DNA from: Metarhizobium sp964253915
GTDB lineage: Bacteria > Pseudomonadota > Alphaproteobacteria > Rhizobiales > Rhizobiaceae
Reading direction: 5' to 3'
Assembly: GCF_964253915.1 (NCBI RefSeq)
Contig: NZ_CAXUSG020000013.1
Coordinates: 1 to 64,000, forward strand
DNA: 64,000 nt
Shown piece after piece: positions 9,962 through 19,706 of the stretch. Position numbers and translations under genes: made by a program. Every line of letters begins with the position of its first letter. Within the stretch, counting starts at the first letter, position 1. The notes beneath the pieces are model-generated. The model did not search any database. It saw nothing but the letters and a program-made list of their open reading frames with translations, and was not told where the DNA came from.

Positions 9962-10030
9962 GCTTTAGCCGTTCATTAACCATAAAAGCGAAATCTGGGG
10001 CCGATACCAATCGGCTTTCCGGATTCGCTC

Positions 10031-10810
10031 ATGGCCCGTTTTTTCGTCCGCCTCTTTACCCTGTTGTTCCTGGGTGTTCTCATCACGGGATGTGCCGCCG
10101 TGAAGCGATACCAGGATGAACGCCTGCCACGCTACGATGTGCGGGAGGTTGCAGTTCTCGCCAGAGGGAGGGTTTCACCGGCGCTGATCCGCGGCGTCGA
10201 TTCGCGTGTTTCGCATGCGATCTCGGCAACGATCCGTACACAGGCGCTGCCGCGGGTGGTGCTGTCGGTCAAGATCGACAAGGTGGTCAAGGGCATCGGA
10301 GAAAACCGTGACCGCAACGAAGCGACGTTCAGCGTCGATGTCTTTGCCGTCGACAACGGTGCGCTGCTTGGCAATGGCATGTTTAAGGCGATCAGCTATT
10401 CCACCTCGGCAGACACTGCCGAACTGGGGCTGGCCGAAGAGATTGCCGCCCGCATCCGGTCGGCTTTCGACCTGATGACCCCGCCGCTTCCGCGGGCTCG
10501 CAACGTGATGATGACGCGTCCGGCCGCCTGGGCAGCGACTGCCAAGGCCGAATACGAAGCCGAGCAGGCGACAACACGACAGACGGACGATACGCCGACC
10601 ATGGAGGCCGTCAACATGCCCGAAAAGGCCGAAGCCGTGGAAGAGGTGGTGACCAAGCCGGTTGTCGTTTCCGGTCCGGCGGTTGGCGAGGATCTTGAGG
10701 GTGGCGCCGTCGGCAAGATTTCCATCAAGCCGGCGGCCTCTACCACGACCACGGAAGAGGTGCTGCCGGCCGAGACAACCGCGACCGGCGCCAAGCCCGC
10801 GACGCCCTGA
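10031..10810 (+). CDS. putative lipoprotein of unknown function
   Basis: 259 residues starting with a lipoprotein signal (RLFTLLFLGVLITGC, lipidated Cys21). The central part (about 35-160) is a compact alpha/beta domain without recognised motif. The last 90 residues are a low-complexity Thr/Ala/Glu/Pro-rich tail, probably disordered in the periplasm. Anchored in inner or outer membrane; function unknown. Its own promoter is likely in the 69-base gap after ATP12. A hairpin with T-run follows. Confidence 0.85.
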   Translation: MARFFVRLFTLLFLGVLITGCAAVKRYQDERLPRYDVREVAVLARGRVSPALIRGVDSRVSHAISATIRTQALPRVVLSVKIDKVVKGIGENRDRNEATFSVDVFAVDNGALLGNGMFKAISYSTSADTAELGLAEEIAARIRSAFDLMTPPLPRARNVMMTRPAAWAATAKAEYEAEQATTRQTDDTPTMEAVNMPEKAEAVEEVVTKPVVVSGPAVGEDLEGGAVGKISIKPAASTTTTEEVLPAETTATGAKPATP

Positions 10811-10839
10811 TACGGCTTCGTGCCGAAAGATGATGAATG

Positions 10840-10868
10840 GGGCGGGGCCGTGAGGCCGCCGCCCTTTT
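10840..10868 (+). terminator. rho-independent terminator after the lipoprotein gene
   Basis: A GC-rich stem (GGGCGGGGCC with GGCCGCCGCCC, one bulge) closes a GTGA loop and is followed by TTTT. It lies between the convergent lipoprotein and sugE genes. Confidence 0.75.
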
Positions 10869-10874
10869 CCATGA

Positions 10875-11189
10875 TCAGGCAGTCGCCTTCAGGCCGGCGA
10901 TGCCGGCGACGATCAGGCCGACGCAGATCAACCGGACGGCCGTTGCCGGCTCCGAGAACAGGAAGATGCCGAGCGCGACAGTGCCGACCGTGCCGATGCC
11001 GGTCCAGATGGCGTAAGCGGTGCCGAGCGGCAGGGTCCTGACGGCGATGCCGAGAAGCACGACGCTGGCCACCATCGAGGCGGCCGTCAGTGCGGTGGGG
11101 ATGGGGCGTGTAAAGCCATCGGTGTATTTCAGGCCAACGGCCCAACCGATTTCCAGAACGCCGGCGAGGAAAAGCAGAAACCAAGCCAT
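10875..11189 (-). CDS. sugE: SMR-family guanidinium exporter (SugE/Gdx)
   Basis: A 104-residue small multidrug resistance protein with four membrane helices (MAWFLLFLAGVLEIGWAVGLKY first). The conserved membrane Glu13 and the motif GTAYAIWTGIGTVGT match the Gdx (SugE) subgroup, which exports guanidinium in exchange for protons as a dual-topology dimer. The open frame runs back to 11324, but the real start is the ATG at 11189 with AAGGAG upstream; the extension is the structured leader. Confidence 0.9.
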   Translation of the reverse strand: MAWFLLFLAGVLEIGWAVGLKYTDGFTRPIPTALTAASMVASVVLLGIAVRTLPLGTAYAIWTGIGTVGTVALGIFLFSEPATAVRLICVGLIVAGIAGLKATA

Positions 11190-11241
11190 GGTCTCTCTCC
11201 TTGTTTCAAAGAGCGAGGCCGTCCCCGCGACATTTGCGCTT

Positions 11242-11283
11242 CCCCCGAACGATGTTTTCGGGGGCGCGCCGCAGTCGTCTGCG
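11242..11283 (-). promoter_or_regulatory. structured sugE leader
   Basis: Two hairpins in transcript order on the minus strand: CGCAG-ACGA-CTGCG (11283-11270) and CCCCCGAA-7 bases-TTCGGGGG (11264-11242), ending 38 bases before the sugE ribosome binding site. An ACGA tetraloop on a short GC stem is the repeat unit of the guanidine-II (mini-ykkC) riboswitch, which often controls this gene family. The second hairpin lacks the ACGR loop, so a canonical two-hairpin riboswitch is not present as I read it. Confidence 0.3.
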
Positions 11284-11371
11284 ATGATGTCTATATGCCT
11301 CGGGCGGCCGTTGCTTTCAAGCACCGAAATGGCATAGCTGCCTTGCCGCCCGATATAGGGTTACGGCGCGG

Positions 11372-12205
11372 TTACGCCAGCCGCTCGGCGTGCCAGCGCA
11401 GGTGATCGTCCATGAAGGTGGAGATGAAGTAGTAGGAGTGGTCGTAGCGCTCGTGCATGCGCAGCGTCAGCTTGATGCCGGTGTCCTTGATCGCTTCCTC
11501 GAACAGCCAGGGGCGCAGGCCGTTGTCGAGGAAGCTGTCGGCCTTGCCCTGGTCGATGAGGAATTCCGGGAAGCGGGCGCCGTCGGCGACCAGCGCGCAG
11601 GCGTCGTAGGGACGCCAGGCGGCCTTATCGGCACCAAGATATTTTTCGAAGGCATCGACCGACCAGTGGGCGGTGGAGGGCTCGACGATCGGCGCGAAGG
11701 CCGAGCAGCTCTTGAAGCGGTCCGGATGCTTCAGCGCGATGGTCATGGCGCCGTGGCCGCCCATGGAGTGGCCGAAGATGCCCTGGCGATCCATGTCGAC
11801 GCGGAAATGCTGGCTGACGAAGGCCGGAAGCTCTTCGGTGATGTAGGTGTACATCTTGAAATGATCCGACCAGGGTTTTTCCGTCGCATCGAGATAGAAG
11901 CCGGCGCCCTTGCCCATCTGCCAGTTGGTCAGTTCGTCGGCCACGTCGTTGCCGCGCGGGCTGGTGTCGGGGCAGACGATGATCAGGCCGAGTTCGGCGG
12001 CGAGGCGCCGATATTCGCCCTTTTCCATGACGTTGGCATGGGTGCAGGTGAGGCCGGAAAGATACCACAGGACCGGGCAGGGTTTTTCGATCGCCTGTGG
12101 CGGCACGAAGACGGCAAAGGTCATCTCGCAGTTGCAGGCGTCCGACTGGTGGGCGAAGACGCCCTGCATGCCGCCGAAGGCGGTGTTCTGCGACAGGATT
12201 TTCAT
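11372..12205 (-). CDS. fghA: S-formylglutathione hydrolase
   Basis: A 277-residue esterase D family hydrolase that splits S-formylglutathione into formate and glutathione, the second step of glutathione-dependent formaldehyde oxidation. Nucleophile GHSMGG (Ser147), Asp223 (GKADSFLD) and His256 (RYDHSYYF) form the triad; WYLSGLTCTHAN is typical. The ATG at 12205 lies 4 bases after the stop of the DUF188 gene. The pathway's first enzyme is encoded at 13301-14428 on the same strand. Confidence 0.96.
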   Translation of the reverse strand: MKILSQNTAFGGMQGVFAHQSDACNCEMTFAVFVPPQAIEKPCPVLWYLSGLTCTHANVMEKGEYRRLAAELGLIIVCPDTSPRGNDVADELTNWQMGKGAGFYLDATEKPWSDHFKMYTYITEELPAFVSQHFRVDMDRQGIFGHSMGGHGAMTIALKHPDRFKSCSAFAPIVEPSTAHWSVDAFEKYLGADKAAWRPYDACALVADGARFPEFLIDQGKADSFLDNGLRPWLFEEAIKDTGIKLTLRMHERYDHSYYFISTFMDDHLRWHAERLA

Positions 12206-12209
12206 GGGG

Positions 12210-12683
12210 TCAGTCTTCCTTGCTGCTGGTCGTGGCTTGGCTTGTGGACTTGGCCCGGCGGCAGAGCCGGTCGAGCGTTTCGAGAAATTTCGAGCGGTCG
12301 CGCGGCGAGAAGGCGGCGTTGTAGCCCTTGCTCTCTCCCGTTTCGCGCAGGTGCTGGCCGAGGTCGCGCATGGCGGTGGCCATGCCGATGTTGGTCTGAT
12401 CGAAGACGCGGCCGGTCGGGCCGGTGACGAGGGCGCCGGCAGCGACGCAGCGGCCGGCCAGCGGCACGTCGGCGGTGATGACGATATCGCCTTCGCCGGC
12501 ACGTTCGGCGATCCAGTTGTCGGCGGCATCGAAACCGTTGGAGACGATGACGTTCTTGACCATCGGGTCACGTGAGGGCCTGAGCCCAGAATTGGCGACG
12601 AGGGTCACCTCGATGCCGTGGCGTTCGGCAACCTTCAGGATTTCCGGCTTGACCGGGCAGGCATCGGCATCGACATAGATCAC
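12210..12683 (-). CDS. DUF188 / YaiI-YqxD family protein (UPF0178)
   Basis: 157 residues of the YaiI/YqxD family, a PIN-like fold of unknown biochemical role. The N-terminus MIYVDADACPVKPEILKVA with its acidic pair and the mid-protein GDIVITADVPLAGRCVAAGA are diagnostic. It is followed 4 bases later by fghA, so they share a transcript, although no functional link with formaldehyde metabolism is known to me. Confidence 0.9.
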   Translation of the reverse strand: MIYVDADACPVKPEILKVAERHGIEVTLVANSGLRPSRDPMVKNVIVSNGFDAADNWIAERAGEGDIVITADVPLAGRCVAAGALVTGPTGRVFDQTNIGMATAMRDLGQHLRETGESKGYNAAFSPRDRSKFLETLDRLCRRAKSTSQATTSSKED

Positions 12684-12767
12684 TGGCTCTGGCGTTCCCG
12701 TTTTCGATGCCGATGGCTATAGAGTGGATCAAACCGCCATGGAAGCGCTGAAAGGCACGGACACCGC

Positions 12768-13169
12768 TTATTTGCGGGTCCAGTCCTCGCGGGTCACGCC
12801 CTGCGACCCGGCATAGGTCCACACACCCTGCCACGTGCCATCAGCCTGCTCGAAATACATGGCGATTCCGAAGGTGTCGCCGGTCTTGTAGCCGACGGAA
12901 ATTCCGGTGTCCTCGGGGGTGGCCGGACCCATAACGATCTGGTCCTTGGTGAAGTGGGCGCCGATGCCGGTGCCGATCGACTTGGCCCCGCCGATGGTCC
13001 AGATCACGGAGTAGGTGGCGCCGGTGCGAGTAACCTCGACGGTGCCCTCATAGGTCTCGCCGGTATCGGCATTCTTGCCGACGACATTGTAGCTGCCGGT
13101 CGGATCGGCGAGCGCCAGGCCTGGCGCTAGGATCATGGCGAATGCGGTGATTGCGGTCCTAAAAAGCAT
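12768..13169 (-). CDS. small exported protein of unknown function
   Basis: A 133-residue periplasmic protein. It has a signal peptide (MLFRTAITAFAMILAPGLALA, cleavage before DPTG) and a beta-rich mature part with a repeated G-x-Y pattern (GETYEGTVEVTRTGATYSVIW). The ATG at 13169 has GGGAG 7 bases upstream; a longer frame continuing over adhC is an artefact. It lies between adhC and the DUF188 gene. Similar small rhizobial proteins have been named fibronectin-binding, but nothing here supports that role. Confidence 0.8.
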   Translation of the reverse strand: MLFRTAITAFAMILAPGLALADPTGSYNVVGKNADTGETYEGTVEVTRTGATYSVIWTIGGAKSIGTGIGAHFTKDQIVMGPATPEDTGISVGYKTGDTFGIAMYFEQADGTWQGVWTYAGSQGVTREDWTRK

Positions 13170-13253
13170 TCTTCGCTCCCTTGCGAATAGTCGTGCTCCA
13201 AAACGCAGGGAAGGTATCACCGCAGGACCGAGCGGAGCATTGGGAATGGGCGA

Positions 13254-13283
13254 CGCCCGGCAACTTTTTTTGGTTGCCGGGCG
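13254..13283. terminator. inverted repeat after adhC
   Basis: CGCCCGGCAAC (13254-13264) and GTTGCCGGGCG (13273-13283) form an 11-bp stem around an 8-base T-rich loop, just beyond the adhC stop. No T-run follows on the minus strand, so termination efficiency is uncertain. Confidence 0.5.
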
Positions 13284-13300
13284 CCTCTTATGTGCAGGTC

Positions 13301-14428
<1,128 letters not shown>

Positions 14429-14582
14429 GATGCGGTCTCCCTTGGTGATTTGTTTGCCGGACTTTTGCATGATGATGTCCGGCGTCTCAAGGGGCGAAAG
14501 GCGTTTTTCAAGCTTTCTCAAGGCGATCGCGCGCTTTGCGACACGCCGTGCCGCAAAGTGTCGCCATTCGTTCTCTCGTGCC

Positions 14583-15209
14583 TTATGCGTTGCTTTCGAT
14601 CAGCGGCACATGCGGCGAGGCGGTGCGGGGAATGATACCGGACAGACGCGGATCGTCGCACACTTCCACCATCATCGTATAGGGACGGAAGCCGGAGCGC
14701 TGATAGAAAACCGGTGCCCCGGGATGATCGAAATGGCAGGTGTGGACCCAGAAACGGGTGATCGGCCGGCTCCAGGCAGAAGCCAGCGCCCGGTTCATCA
14801 TGAAACGGCCGGCGCCGTTGCCGATCGCTTCCGGCACCAGGCCGAAGAAGGCGAGCTCGCACTGGCCGTCTTCACGAAAATCCAGTTCGAGAAGGCCGAG
14901 ATCCTTGTCTCCGTCGCGCAGCACCGACACCTCGACTTTCGTATCGTCGAGGATGGCGCGCAGCTTGTCTTCCGGCATGATGAGCCGGGAAAACCACATC
15001 CAGTCTTCGCCGACACGGCGATAGAGCGCCCGGTATTCATCGCTGGCGGGCGTGTGCCAGCGGTCGAGCCGCAGCGAGGCAGCCGAGGCGGGGTCCGGCC
15101 GCGCAGGGGGCGGGGCCAGCATCTCCAGGCAGGTGACGGCGTTGACGATCTTGCCGGCGGGGATCGGCGAATAGCCGAACGGCAGCGGGGGATTGGTGGT
15201 GGTGCTCAT
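14583..15209 (-). CDS. GNAT-family N-acetyltransferase
   Basis: 208 residues. Residues about 60-185 form a GNAT fold: acidic beta strands (DKDLGLLELDFREDGQCELAFFGLVPEA), the acetyl-CoA loop GNGAGRFMMNRAL, and VFYQRSGFRPY near the end. The N-terminal 50 residues are proline-rich and variable. Substrate unknown. It stands alone between adhC and the site-2 protease gene. Confidence 0.85.
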   Translation of the reverse strand: MSTTTNPPLPFGYSPIPAGKIVNAVTCLEMLAPPPARPDPASAASLRLDRWHTPASDEYRALYRRVGEDWMWFSRLIMPEDKLRAILDDTKVEVSVLRDGDKDLGLLELDFREDGQCELAFFGLVPEAIGNGAGRFMMNRALASAWSRPITRFWVHTCHFDHPGAPVFYQRSGFRPYTMMVEVCDDPRLSGIIPRTASPHVPLIESNA

Positions 15210-15273
15210 GCCGCCGTTTCAGCCTGTCTTTCGGTGGAAGTCAACATGCCCCACGGTTTTCCCGCCGGCGATG

Positions 15274-16536
15274 TTATCGGAAGAGAATGTCGCAGGCCTT
15301 GACGATGGCGAAGCCATGAATGGTGACGGCGGCGTAGAGGCCGAAACCAGCCATGAGGCGCTCGGAGGGCTTCATTTCGTCAAGCGCCTCGCGCGGCTTG
15401 GCCCGGCCGCCGAAACCGGCGCTCATCAGGCTCATCAGGGTGAAGACAGCGAGTGCGGCGATCAGCGCATTTGCCGGCAGGCCGATCCTCCAGCCGATCC
15501 ACAGAATGACGAGGGTGATGCAGAAGCTGCCGACGGCGCGCATCCGCCCTGGAAAGATCTGGCGCAGCACCTGTCCGCCGTCGAAACGGTCCATGGGCAG
15601 CAGATTGAGCAGATTGAAGGCGCCGATGATCAAGAGCGCCACGACGGAAACCTCGCCGACGACACTCGGCAGCACGCCGCTGGCGCCGAGGTCCTGGAGC
15701 AGCATGACAATCGGCACGAAGAAGGCGGACAGGCCGGCGCCCATGAGCGCACAGGTCGCCACTTCGAAATGGCTGTTGTAGGGGCGGCCGCCGATGGCGA
15801 TGCCGCCGAGCAGCGGCACGAAGATCATCCGCACCCGTTCGTGGCCGAACGCCCGGTAGGCGACCATGTGGCCGAGTTCATGCAGGACGATGACGACCGT
15901 CAGCAGTGTCGACAGCACCAGGCCATTGATCGTCAGCCCGAAGAACGGCCAGAGCATCAGCGTCGAGAGAAATGCCAGCGCCACTTGCGTCACCGAGCTT
16001 TCGAACAGGCCGGTGTGGCCGGTTCGTCCGGTTTCCAGATGATTCTGCAGAGCGCCGATTTCGCGACGGAGCGAAAAATAGCGAAAGGCGAGGAAGGCAA
16101 GGCCGCGATACTGGTCGGTCTGGCTGATGACGAGTTCTGCGCCGCCGGATGAGGGTGACAAGGCGCGGTGCTCGCGGAAATCCGCCCAGAAACCGGCGTC
16201 GAGCGCGCTGTCGTCGACGATGCGCAGATCGTAGGCGGGGTTTCGCGTCGCCGTCTCGACGCTTTCGGCGATCTCGACCATGCGGGTGATCGGGCGGCCT
16301 TTCCTGTCGGGATGATTGAAGGAGCGACGGATCAGCAGGGGAGAGTCGGCAACGGCGCTGCTGGCGGCGATGGCCGGATTCCAGTCTGCGTCGTTCCTGG
16401 GGTCGAGCGCATGCCGCAATCGCTGCGGTTCGGCGTTCATCCGTCGTCGGACGGTGACGGTTCGCTCACCGAGCGGTGCGGCCATCAGGAGCCACAGCAG
16501 ACCGAGATTGATGCCAAGAAGCACGAGGACGGACAT
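15274..16536 (-). CDS. site-2 protease family (M50) membrane metalloprotease
   Basis: 420 residues with an N-terminal membrane helix, a roughly 170-residue soluble segment and a polytopic C-terminal half. Zinc motif HELGH is at 219-223 and the third ligand lies in NLLPMDRFDGG (Asp319), the hallmark of M50 intramembrane proteases. The substrate is unknown; no sigma or anti-sigma factor gene is adjacent. The large soluble N-terminal region is unlike the minimal RseP type. Confidence 0.87.
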   Translation of the reverse strand: MSVLVLLGINLGLLWLLMAAPLGERTVTVRRRMNAEPQRLRHALDPRNDADWNPAIAASSAVADSPLLIRRSFNHPDRKGRPITRMVEIAESVETATRNPAYDLRIVDDSALDAGFWADFREHRALSPSSGGAELVISQTDQYRGLAFLAFRYFSLRREIGALQNHLETGRTGHTGLFESSVTQVALAFLSTLMLWPFFGLTINGLVLSTLLTVVIVLHELGHMVAYRAFGHERVRMIFVPLLGGIAIGGRPYNSHFEVATCALMGAGLSAFFVPIVMLLQDLGASGVLPSVVGEVSVVALLIIGAFNLLNLLPMDRFDGGQVLRQIFPGRMRAVGSFCITLVILWIGWRIGLPANALIAALAVFTLMSLMSAGFGGRAKPREALDEMKPSERLMAGFGLYAAVTIHGFAIVKACDILFR

Positions 16537-16617
16537 GGCGCTCCCTCCAATGAGCGAAATATCCGCAGAGACTACAGTGCCGATGTTGATAATTGTGTTT
16601 TTGCAGTTCGTGCAATT

Positions 16618-17559
16618 TTAGCGATCTACAATATTCCTGCCGGCTTCCTGTGCCGCCCGGACACGTTCTCGCCAGATGATGAACAGGCCTGAGGCGACGA
16701 TGATGGCGATGCCAAGCCATTTCGAGGCCGTCGGGAAGTCGCCGAAAATCACATAACCGAGGAATGTCGCGGAAATGATCTCGAAATACTGGAACGGTGC
16801 CAGAAGCGAGAGCGGCGCCAGCCGGAAGGCGCGCACGACGATCAGGTGGGCATAACCCGAGATCGAACCGAGAAGGACCAGCAGCAGCAGCCCAAGCGCG
16901 GAATGCGGCAGAGACATCTGGAAATCGGTGACGCCGGCGCCGTGGCCGGCGACGAGCACCGCGCCTGTCATGACGGCACCGCCGATGGCGGCGATGGTCT
17001 GCATGGTCAGCGGCGAATCGGCGTCGCCGATGGCGCGGTTGAGGAACAGGTACAGCGAGAACAGGAAGGCGCAGGCAACCGGAAGCAGGGCGGTCCAGCC
17101 GAAAATCGCGTAACTCGGCTGGATGACGATGATGGCGCCGCCGAAGCCGACGACGATGGCCAGCCAGCGCCTTATGCCGACCCGCTCCTTGAGAAAGATT
17201 GCCGACATGGCCGTCAGCATGAAGGGTTCGACGAAATAGATGGCGAAGACATCGGCGAGCGGCATGTATTTGACCGCCAGGAAGAACAGCAGGCTTGCCG
17301 CGCCGTGCAGGACGCCGCGCAGCAGGTTCATCCACGGACGCTTGGCGCGGAAGGCGCCGGCGGCACCGAAGGCCAGCAGCGGCAGTGTGCAGGCAAGCTG
17401 GAAGAAGAACCGGTAGAAGGTCACCTGTCCCGGAGACATGTTTTCGGAATTCGCCATGAATTTGGCGATGGCATCCATGACCGGCAGCACAAGCATGGCG
17501 GCCGCCATGAGCGTCATGCCCTGCAACGGATTTTGGGGAGTGGTTGGATGGGATGACAT
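16618..17559 (-). CDS. EamA/RhaT-family transporter (DMT superfamily)
   Basis: 313 residues, about ten membrane helices as two EamA repeats (QVTFYRFFFQLACTLPLLAF and YFEIISATFLGYVIFGDFPT regions). Members export metabolites or amino acids; substrate not predictable. ATG at 17559 follows GGAAAGACGG; the frame upstream to 17661 lacks family similarity. Divergent from the XRE regulator at 17790, which could control it. Confidence 0.87.
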   Translation of the reverse strand: MSSHPTTPQNPLQGMTLMAAAMLVLPVMDAIAKFMANSENMSPGQVTFYRFFFQLACTLPLLAFGAAGAFRAKRPWMNLLRGVLHGAASLLFFLAVKYMPLADVFAIYFVEPFMLTAMSAIFLKERVGIRRWLAIVVGFGGAIIVIQPSYAIFGWTALLPVACAFLFSLYLFLNRAIGDADSPLTMQTIAAIGGAVMTGAVLVAGHGAGVTDFQMSLPHSALGLLLLVLLGSISGYAHLIVVRAFRLAPLSLLAPFQYFEIISATFLGYVIFGDFPTASKWLGIAIIVASGLFIIWRERVRAAQEAGRNIVDR

Positions 17560-17789
17560 GGCCGTCTTTCCGTGCTGCTCGGGAGGGTCATGAACCACAC
17601 CATGCCGGCTGCGGCAAGCCGGATGGACGCGCAGGAGACCTCCATCGGCCGGAGCCGGCATTTTTCGTCGCCTTTTGGGGTGCCGTTCGGAAAAATCTGT
17701 CCTATCTTAACGACAGCGAGCCGGATCAGGACGGGCCGGGCAAGAAAAGGCCCCGATCGATCCTTCGGTGAGGAAAAGGGGGCAAGATC

Positions 17790-18095
17790 ATGCCCAGTCT
17801 CGATTTTTATCGCGACAGCATGTCCGAAGACGCCAAGGATACGTTTGGCGGAAGGTTATCCCTGGCGCACGACCTTGCGGGCGCAAGCCTCGATTCGCTT
17901 GCCGCAGGCCTGGGCGTCAAACGCCAGCGGGTGCGGGCCTGGGAAAGCGACCGTGCAGAACCCTCGACACGGCAGATTTTTGCGCTCGCGGCTTTCTTGC
18001 GTGTTTCCCCCATGTGGCTGATGACAGGCATCGGTGAAGGGCCTGTCGACGAGGATGGGGAGCGCGAAATGCTGACGGTGAGAAGTCAGAGGTAG
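17790..18095 (+). CDS. XRE-family transcriptional regulator
   Basis: 101 residues with a helix-turn-helix over about 22-75 (LSLAHDLAGASLDSLAAGLG, then VKRQRVRAWESDRAEPS) and MWLMTGIGEGP at the end of the domain. No ligand domain. It is divergent from the EamA transporter gene, about 230 bases away. Target unknown. Confidence 0.83.
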   Translation: MPSLDFYRDSMSEDAKDTFGGRLSLAHDLAGASLDSLAAGLGVKRQRVRAWESDRAEPSTRQIFALAAFLRVSPMWLMTGIGEGPVDEDGEREMLTVRSQR

Positions 18096-18143
18096 CGGTG
18101 GCAATCCTTACCGCGTGCAATGTTCAAGGGGTTGAATAAAAAC

Positions 18144-18167
18144 AAAAAACCCGGCCGAAGCCGGGTT
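18144..18167 (-). terminator. rho-independent terminator of tRNA-Leu
   Basis: On the minus strand AACCCGGC-TTCG-GCCGGGTT is followed by a T-rich run. It starts five bases after the tRNA 3' end: an 8-bp GC-rich stem with a stable UUCG loop. Confidence 0.93.
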
Positions 18168-18171
18168 GATT

Positions 18172-18256
18172 TGGTGCGGTCGAGAAGACTCGAACTTCCA
18201 CGGGTTGCCCCACAGCGACCTCAACGCTGCGCGTCTACCAATTCCGCCACGACCGC
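18172..18256 (-). tRNA. tRNA-Leu (anticodon GAG)
   Basis: An 85-base class II tRNA on the minus strand, including an encoded CCA (18172-18174). The acceptor stem GCGGTCG pairs with CGACCGC. The anticodon arm is CAGCG-TTGAGGT-CGCTG, giving GAG at positions 34-36 (Leu CUC/CUU). A long variable arm (TGTGGGGCAACCCGTG) and the T arm GAAGTTCGAGTCTTC follow. Confidence 0.96.
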
Positions 18257-18444
18257 ATCGTGGTAGGTGCCGATTTGTGCCGGCGAGGGAGCGTGTAGCA
18301 AAAGCATTCGGGGGGTGCAAGGCCATCGTGACAGATTTTTTTCAGCTGTGAACAATCCTATATGAAAGGTGCTGGAAAACCGGCCGCCGAGCAGCTTGCC
18401 GCGGCAGGGCGATTTTGCGACAAGATGGAAAACGAGGAAAAACA

Positions 18445-19185
18445 ATGCTGCGCACCGATCTAGACACCACCATGTTCGCCGCGCCGGGCCAGCCGCCGGT
18501 GCGCTGGCGCATCAGCGACGGGCTGGTTCCTTATGAGACGGCGGTGGCGGCGATGGAGGCGGAGGTGGCGGCCATCGCCGACGGGCAGGCCGACGAACTC
18601 GTGTGGCTGCTGGAGCATCCGCCGCTTTATACCGCCGGCACCAGCGCCGATTCTGCCGACCTGATCGCCCCGGACCGTTTTCCGGTGTTTTCCACAGGCC
18701 GCGGCGGCGAATACACCTATCATGGCCCCGGCCAGCGGGTTGCTTATGTGATGCTCGACCTCAAGCGCCGGCGGCAGGACGTGCGCGCCTTCGTGGCGGC
18801 TCTGGAAGAGGTAATCATCCGCACGCTCGAATCGATGAATGTGCGTGGCGAACGGCGCGAGGATCGTGTCGGCGTCTGGGTGCGGCGGCCGGAGAAGCCA
18901 TTGCTGCCGGATGGTTCGATGGCGGAGGACAAGGTGGCGGCGCTGGGCATCCGGTTGCGGCGCTGGGTGAGCTTTCATGGATTGTCGCTGAACGTCGATC
19001 CGGATCTGGAACATTTTTCGGGCATCGTACCCTGCGGTATTACCGCCTATGGCGTGACGAGCCTGGTGGATCTGGGGCTACCGGTGATGATGAGCGATGT
19101 CGACATGCGGCTGCGCGAGGCCTTCGAGACGGTTTTTGGCGCAACGAGCGGGGAGGCGAGCGCAATGCTTGCGAGGCGGGCGTGA
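18445..19185 (+). CDS. lipB: octanoyltransferase LipB
   Basis: 246 residues. It transfers octanoate from acyl carrier protein to lipoyl domains such as GcvH, the first step of lipoate synthesis. Active-site features: RGGEYTYHGPGQ at 86-97, Lys163 in EDKVAALGIR, and Cys197 in FSGIVPCGITAYG. ATG at 18445 has GAGG upstream. The last codons overlap the GTG of the OsmC gene (GTGA), implying coupled translation. Confidence 0.95.
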   Translation: MLRTDLDTTMFAAPGQPPVRWRISDGLVPYETAVAAMEAEVAAIADGQADELVWLLEHPPLYTAGTSADSADLIAPDRFPVFSTGRGGEYTYHGPGQRVAYVMLDLKRRRQDVRAFVAALEEVIIRTLESMNVRGERREDRVGVWVRRPEKPLLPDGSMAEDKVAALGIRLRRWVSFHGLSLNVDPDLEHFSGIVPCGITAYGVTSLVDLGLPVMMSDVDMRLREAFETVFGATSGEASAMLARRA

Positions 19186-19601
19186 GCGGCTTTCGCGTCA
19201 AGGCGCGACCGACGGGGGCGGAAGCGCAATTGGGACGTCATGGTGGGCCGACGGTCGTTTCGGCGACGGGCGGCAGCTTCGAGCTTGTCGCGGCCGGCTC
19301 GCAGCCGGGCTTCAATCCGGTTGATCTGTTATACGCCTCCCTGTCGGCCTGCATGGTCTTGAGTGCACGAATCGCAGCAAGCCAGCTCGGCGTGCTCGAC
19401 TCGTTTACCGGCGCTGTTGCCCGAGTGAGTGGGGAAAAGGCGGGAGAACCAAGTCGGGTCGCTTCCATGAGCGTGGTTCTGGAGATCAGCGGTGATTTTG
19501 ATGCCGATACCCGCCAGGCGATCGGCCGCATGGCGGAAGAAATCTGCACCATCAGCAATACGCTGCATACGTCGCCGGATATTCGCGTCGATATCCGCTG
19601 A
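19182..19601 (+). CDS. OsmC-family protein
   Basis: 139 residues starting at a GTG that overlaps the lipB stop. The two family cysteines are present: Cys57 in YASLSACMVLSARI and Cys122 in EEICTISNTL, the positions used for thiol-dependent peroxide reduction. A link with lipB is suggestive, because Ohr/OsmC enzymes can use lipoylated proteins as reductant, but that is inference. The protein is cytoplasmic. Confidence 0.85.
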   Translation: MSGFRVKARPTGAEAQLGRHGGPTVVSATGGSFELVAAGSQPGFNPVDLLYASLSACMVLSARIAASQLGVLDSFTGAVARVSGEKAGEPSRVASMSVVLEISGDFDADTRQAIGRMAEEICTISNTLHTSPDIRVDIR

Positions 19602-19663
19602 AGCGATTCCTGTAAAATGCGCAGCGGTTTCGTCTGCGAAATTGCATGAAGACAAATGGTTCG

Positions 19664-19698
19664 AGGGTTTTCGCGCTTCATGAACACGCGAAAACCCT
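19664..19698. terminator. bidirectional terminator between OsmC and BON genes
   Basis: AGGGTTTTCGCG (19664-19675) and CGCGAAAACCCT (19687-19698) make a 12-bp stem with an 11-base loop between two convergent genes. The preceding bases 19613-19655 resemble a degenerate copy of the rhizobial intergenic element seen at 23.1-23.2 kb. Confidence 0.65.
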
Positions 19699-19706
19699 TG
19701 GATTTA

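Noticed and set aside
11190..11324. 45-residue N-terminal extension of SugE
   Set aside because: SMR proteins start at the first membrane helix; the extension covers two hairpins and follows no ribosome binding site, while ATG 11189 has AAGGAG.
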